From positions 7,316,001-7,380,000 of the forward strand of contig CM121342.1 in the NCBI GenBank assembly GCA_051530055.1: a stretch of 64,000 nucleotides of DNA. Direction: 5' to 3'. Under the pieces are notes generated by a model. That model was not told the origin of the DNA. It was given only the letters and a program-made list of their open reading frames with translations, and searched no databases. Made by a program: the position numbers and the translations under genes. Below are positions 59,400 to 64,000 of this stretch, piece after piece. This DNA comes from Neoechinorhynchus agilis (taxonomy: Eukaryota > Acanthocephala). The number at the start of each line of letters is the position of its first letter. Within the stretch, counting starts at the first letter, position 1.

Positions 59400-59714
59400 C
59401 AGAGGGGGTTGGCCCTGTTCCTTCGAGTGCGGCTAAGCGCCTCCGTTGTGTGCAAGTCAGCCGAAAGGCTCAAAAAGGAATATAGCCGTGAGGCCAAAGA
59501 AGACGATGTCGAAAGACCAAGCGAAGAAAAACCCCTCCGAAATAGCGACCTTAGATCAATTCGGAACGCTTTCGATCAGTTTTTCGGATCTGAAATCCAC
59601 AAAATCGAACGCATCAGTTTGAGTCAGGTTTTGGGATCGCCTATCCTTCCAGTACGGCTGAGCGCTTCCGAGGTGTGTGAGTTAGCCAAGAGGCTTCCAA
59701 AGATATGCCGTTAA
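59400..59714 (+). other. Unrecognised open frame with an internal repeat
   Basis: A 101-codon frame in which VRLSASVVCKSAERLKK recurs as VRLSASEVCELAKRLPK about 75 residues later. No ATG-supported start was found and no family is recognised. It lies divergently just upstream of SART1, so it may be an exon of an unknown gene or a fortuitous frame in a duplicated sequence. Confidence 0.25.
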
Positions 59715-59748
59715 AACCCTGAGTGTATGCGATTTAAGATAAATAAAA

Positions 59749-60116
59749 TAAAAAACCAGTTGAAATTTAAATTTCTCCTTTATTATTACAAAAGTCGCAT
59801 AAACAGACTTTCCTTTTTCCGCATTGTTTACCTACAAAGTGCAACCGTGATTTCTCCATAAAAGAATCGCATTTTCCCGATAATGAAGATTCGGTAATCA
59901 AAGTCGATTGATTTCCTTCGTTTATTCAATTATGAAAAAAACCAGTTGAAATTTAAATTTCTCCTTTATTATTACAAAATTCGCATAAACAGACTTTCCT
60001 TTTTCGAACACTCGAAAAAGTGAGTGTTTGCATTGTTTATCTACAAAGTGTAATCGTGATTTCTCAATAAAGGAATCTCGTTATCCTGATAATGAAGATT
60101 CGGTAATCAAAGTGTT
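59749..60116. repeat. Tandem duplication of about 180 bp
   Basis: 59749-59912 and 59938-60116 share ACCAGTTGAAATTTAAATTT, CTCCTTTATTATTACAAAA and ATAATGAAGATTCGGTAATC, with small indels; the second copy has a short inserted palindrome (CGAACACTCGAAAAAGTGAG). Noncoding. Confidence 0.8.
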
Positions 60117-60119
60117 GTT

Positions 60120-61050
60120 AAATTCACAAATTTCAAATCGAAGAAGGTTATTATCGTGGATAATTTGAACGGTCTGATATTCCTATGAACAACAATGATG
60201 AAAGTCTTTTATAAACTTGTTTTTCTCCATTTAATTCGGTGTTTGTACGTCTTGATGTTTACATTTAAAAAGACGAGTCGACGTAGTGTAATCGATTGAA
60301 ATAGTTGAGTGCTTGTTCAAAAATTTGTCGTTTTATATAGTAAATTAATTTTTCTTGGACCGCACGGATTAAAATTTTGTGATCACAATTTGTACACTTC
60401 AAAAGTTTATATCGATTGGACTATAATTGATTTATTAAAGAAATTAGAAGGTAATTGGATCTGAGGCTGTTTAGATTCATTTAGACGACTTCATTGAAAT
60501 TTTCCATTGGATTCTGAATAAACAAAATGATAAAATAACAAGATTAAGCTCATGGCGTCGATAAAAAGATGTCGCATTTTAAGGATACAAGATGATCCGG
60601 ATTTCTTGAGCTTGATAAATTTTTATTCCTTCTATTGCATGGCTCATGGTGAATTCTTAACTTGATTATTTATAGTTTTTTTCTGCGCTTCTAGAATGCT
60701 CAATAAAAACATAATATGAAATTCGCATAATTTTCTTATGTATTTTTTTCTTTAAAGTGCTCATAAAGATTTTCTTGTTCAGTGTCCATTTTCAAAAGCA
60801 AAAACTTGATGTTTTTTGTGGTAAACTTCCATACGGTGACGAATCTTAGACCGTAACGAATTCAAACGGTTCTTAAACACAAACTTCGAACCGATGATTG
60901 TCTCAACGATTAACGCGACTTGTTTTGGGATAAGTTCGATCGATCACAACGCATCTACGATCTACAAAACTGCGCTATACGCAATTAGAATCGAAGCACA
61001 CGATTGAAAAACGCCACGTTCAATCGGAATTTGATCTTTAATCGTTTTAC
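60120..61050. other. Upstream region of the SLC52 gene
   Basis: AT-rich, with no coding potential. It probably contains the promoter and 5' untranslated sequence of the following gene. Confidence 0.35.
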
Positions 61051-61054
61051 GCTA

Positions 61055-63518
61055 ATGGCTGAAACTACTCTAATCGTCCCGAAAAAGGAGCCAATCAAAT
61101 ACCGTATATTGGTAATAATACTTCTGGTTAGCTGTGGAACCAATCTTTTTGTGAAAGCAGCATGGCACCAACTTCTTTACGTTATCACTATCGTTCCTGA
61201 AGGATGCCAAATGATCGATAATTTTACACTTTTGAAAGGAATAGCAACTTGCTTCTCAGTATTCTTGTTCGTGGTATCTTATTTGGCTCTGGAGTACAAA
61301 CACCGTCGATCGAAAGGATCTTCAGTTTTACGAGTTCCGTTTATTTATCTGAATTATTCAGTCGCTCTTGTTACCGGACCGATTTTCGCAAGTTATTGGA
61401 ATTATACTCATCATCTGAGTGGACAGCATAAATGTGTAGCGTATCCTTGGCAGGTTACTAATCAGATTGAGTTTTTAGATTAATACAAGATTTATTAATT
61501 TCTTTACCTTTTTTTAAGCTTAATCTTGTGTTAATGCTGCCAAATATCACCTTAAATCATATCAAGAAGATCCTTAGAAATGGCAAACATTGGAGGGGAA
61601 TGAACATAATCCTCTCTTTTTAAAGATTCTCTTATTCAAATATTTCAATCAAATTTTGACTTGTGTGTCGTAAATATACTCGACCGGTTAGAAATCATTT
61701 TATTGTAGGCGAAATATTTCCAAAAAGAGAGGAAACCTCGCCTCACAAATCATTGCTTCGCTAGTGATTTCATTACAATAAAGTGATTTTTAACCGGGTG
61801 ATTATTTTTGCATCAAGTCAAAATTTACCATCTCGAAATCAACTTTTATAACCCGTTTGTTTTCTTTAACAAAACTTAAAGAATTAGTTTTAGGGGATTT
61901 TAGTGACAAATCATCTTGTAATCATTTTTGGTGCTTTCGCTGGTTGTTCCGGCCAAAAGCCTTGAAAAAAAGAATTGTTTTTGACTTGCGGTGAATATAC
62001 TCGACCGGTTAGAAATCATTTTATGGTAGGCGAAATATTTCCAAAAAGAGAGGAAACCACGCTTCACAAATGATTGCTGAGGCTAATTTACATATTTAAA
62101 AACTTGCGAAACAATGATAGGTGAGGTTTTTTCTATTTCGAAATATTTTGCAAATAATAAAATGATTTTTAAGCAGGCGAGTATATTCACGGCACACAAG
62201 TCACAATTTAGCACCCCGATGGATTCTCTCTCTCGATATGATTTACACTCCAATCACCTTAAATCATTTTAAGAGCCTTTTTTTAAAGTATCATGATTGA
62301 TAGTGAGTTAGAAAAAGTCATGGAAGGATACACTAGACTATAGAGCAATAGTAATCTATGCATTTGCATTCGTCTATGTTGCCACATCCACGGTGGCTAA
62401 TATCGTGATGTTAGAGTTAACCTGCCGCCGGAGTCCTCATTTTACGGGTCGACACAAAAAACGAGCTTCGGCCCTCATCATTCATGCTTATTTGTTCGGC
62501 CAATCTCTTGCCGGTCTCATTACCGCAGTCCTTAGCACGATACAACGCTACAAATGCAGTCATCTGAACTGTACGATTGTTCGGTCCATGGATCAACCCA
62601 ACTATTTCCCAAGCATTATCAAAAACAAACCACAAATGATGTTCTGTCAACAAAACTTAGTCGGCCATCTACGATTCTCGGTATCAGTCTATATGATGTT
62701 CACTGAAGCTGTTGTATTTTTGTCATTTGTTGGATTCATATACCTTCACAAACGGCTCCATTCAGGACGAGGGCTGCGACAAGTGGCCGATCAGCTTGAT
62801 GAACACGATCAATACGTGGAATATGAAGCGGGTGCTTTACATTTCGATTTGAGAACTAAGAAGCATATTGTCGTAATGGCTATGGTTTCTACTTTCCTTA
62901 TAGACGGAATCATGCCTCTTTTCGAACATTACGGTTCAGCTACAGCTAATGTCGTCGACTATCGGATCATTTTAGTCAATTTAGGTATAAACTTCACTAT
63001 ATTTTATAGAACTTAAACATGAGAGAAAAACCTGTTTAGCTTCATTGGCCACTGTGGTTGGAGTTGCGATCGCTGTAATGCTCCGATTATTTCATTTTGG
63101 TCAATCTATTCAATTCGGATATTGCTCCCTTGCAATTGGAGTGCTCATATGTTCATGCACAATATTTTTGTCGGCTTTATTTCCTTCAAGAACGTCGAGC
63201 AAAAACGACTTGGTTATTGTAAGTTTCAACACAATCACCAAAACAAAAAAAGGTTTCAATATCTTTACCGTGAATTTTTAGATGATATTATTAATAACCG
63301 AGAAGCTCATTTTGGAATCAGTAAAAGCTCAATGCGCCATAAAAGTTCATTCGACAGCAAGGAAACAGTTGATGTTTTGGTTGGGATCACTGGAAGAGAT
63401 GAGTGGAGGTATCGGTCTCATCATCTCGTTTTTTATATCCAGGTTCGCAATAAAGATGGCACGAACGAGGACTCCATGCCATATTGTTTGCGATCTTGCC
63501 GATCTCAAACATGATTAG
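61055..63518 (+). CDS. Riboflavin transporter, SLC52 family
   Basis: Multi-pass plasma-membrane carrier for vitamin B2. Four exons: 61055-61453, about 62312-62984, 63040-63218 and 63282-63518, giving about 495 residues (human SLC52A members 448-469). Introns 2 and 3 are 55 and 63 nt; intron 1 is about 860 nt, with several possible AG acceptors near 62311-62326. Matches to SLC52: the first helix then VPEGCQMIDNFTLLKGIA (cf. LPEGW..LPSYLSVVVALGN); a helix before SPHFTGRHKKRAS and FGQSLAGLITAVLSTIQRYK (cf. FFLGQGLSALLPCVLALVQ); an acidic intracellular loop (QLDEHDQYVEYEAG); AMVSTFLIDGIMPLFEHYGS (cf. AFTSAVTNGVLPSVQSFS); and C-terminal SVKAQCAIKVHSTARKQLMF. Intron 1 contains two hairpin elements. 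Start ATG at 61055 precedes AETTLIVPKKEP. The reading frame is intact. Confidence 0.75.
61651..61826. mobile_element. Hairpin MITE, copy 1 (SLC52 intron 1)
   Basis: Terminal inverted repeats start AAATTTTGACTTG and continue as AATATACTCG..GGTTAGAAATCATTTTATTG; the right arm is the complement. Noncoding, 176 bp. It shares arms and part of the interior with the copy at 61977. Confidence 0.75.
61977..62210. mobile_element. Hairpin MITE, copy 2 (SLC52 intron 1)
   Basis: Same arms as copy 1 (TTGACTTGCGGTGAATATAC on the left; GTATATTCACGGCACACAAG on the right), but with a different, longer centre (about 234 bp). The two copies lie 150 bp apart in the same orientation. Confidence 0.75.
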
Positions 63519-63790
63519 AGGACGTAGATGATGATTTTTTATTGATTTTAAGGAAATAAATCCATAGTTTTGCGTTTGGGATAGCGTTATATTAAGATTT
63601 TAACAAATTTCAGTTTTAATCGACAAGTTGGCATTTACTATTAATTGAATTTGATGAAGAAGAGATTTAACTACACTGCTTTGTACAATCTGTTTCAGTT
63701 ACCATGGATACTTTATACTCAAAATTCAAATGAAAATCTGTGAAGATTGACTATTCTGAACGTTTTTTTCATCCAAATTAATCGTTACTA
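63519..63790. other. Spacer between SLC52 and the next gene
   Basis: AT-rich sequence of about 270 bp; no feature seen. Confidence 0.35.
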
Positions 63791-64000
63791 ATGTTAGATA
63801 ATGATCAGACAAAGGTGTTGGCTTCAACTGATTTGAAATATTTTACGGATGCGAAAATCATGCACCCAGTGTGAGTGAAGTTTTAAGCGATTGTCGCATT
63901 TGTGGACCGCGATTATTTTCTTCTTTTTTTAGAATTAAAGGTGTACTAACCGACATGGGTTTTAGTGAAACCCGTAATCCATTGGACAATGTGACTATCG
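63791..64000 (+). CDS. Unidentified gene, 5' end only
   Basis: An ATG at 63791 opens a frame (MLDNDQTKVLASTDLKYFTD, AKIMHPV) that meets a good splice donor GTGAGT at 63871. A 62-nt intron with a polypyrimidine tract ends TTTTTTTAG at 63932, after which the phase-matched frame continues (IKGVLTDMGFSETRNPLDNV) to the window edge. Intron size and signals match the neighbouring genes, which supports a real gene. I do not recognise the family. Confidence 0.45.

Noticed and set aside
59400-59714. Upstream SART1 exon or antisense gene
   Set aside because: It is on the opposite strand, has no ATG and resembles no SART1 segment; kept only as a low-confidence open frame.
62985-63009. A 25-nt intron in the SLC52 gene
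   Set aside because: A GT-AG pair at this spacing keeps the frame, but the acceptor at 63039 (55-nt intron) has a better pyrimidine tract and gives a gap-free match to SLC52 proteins.

Overview
The window is AT-rich nuclear DNA from an invertebrate animal. Evidence: metazoan protein families (Argonaute, Tudor, TFIIE-beta, SART1, FAM78, SLC22 and SLC52 carriers, transcription factor DP), GT-AG introns that are mostly 44-63 nt, and several non-LTR retrotransposon lineages (RTE-like, a zinc-knuckle APE-type LINE, R2-like elements with a C-terminal nuclease, Penelope-like pieces). I cannot place the phylum from sequence alone.

Left part (about 1-32 kb) is a graveyard. It holds an Argonaute pseudogene (873-3700, minus), a truncated Tudor gene, a nest of LINEs (4.5-10.4 kb), an SLC22-like transporter relic, a DP relic, a broken gene made of about five tandem helical repeats resembling the TFIIS-N/LEDGF-IBD fold (14.5-16.4 kb), an intact-looking orphan gene for an acidic repeat protein (18.8-20.3 kb), a DUF4139-type gene with one frame break (22.9-24.2 kb), an RTE LINE (24.8-27.8 kb), a second R2-like LINE (28.3-31.1 kb) and a decayed SUV39/G9a-like SET fragment fused to its end.

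Middle part (32-45 kb) begins with an intact two-Tudor-domain gene and then repeats much of the left part in rearranged order: Argonaute 5' fragment, RTE, the zinc-knuckle LINE, and the orphan gene with its flanks. The Tudor-Argonaute pair is present twice in opposite orientation; copy 1 keeps the long Argonaute and a clipped Tudor, copy 2 keeps the whole Tudor and a clipped Argonaute.

Right part (45-64 kb) is more orderly host sequence: GTF2E2 (TFIIE-beta), a FAM78-like gene whose second intron carries an array of about eight hairpin satellite monomers, SART1/Snu66, an SLC52-type riboflavin transporter with two hairpin elements in intron 1, and the start of an unidentified gene at the right edge. 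Penelope-like fragments and short hairpin elements fill the spaces.

There is no operon logic. The theme of the left and middle parts is small-RNA/chromatin genes (Argonaute, Tudor, SET, an IBD-like repeat protein) broken up among transposons and segmental duplications. The best candidates for something undescribed are the duplicated orphan acidic-repeat protein family and the tandem IBD-like repeat gene.
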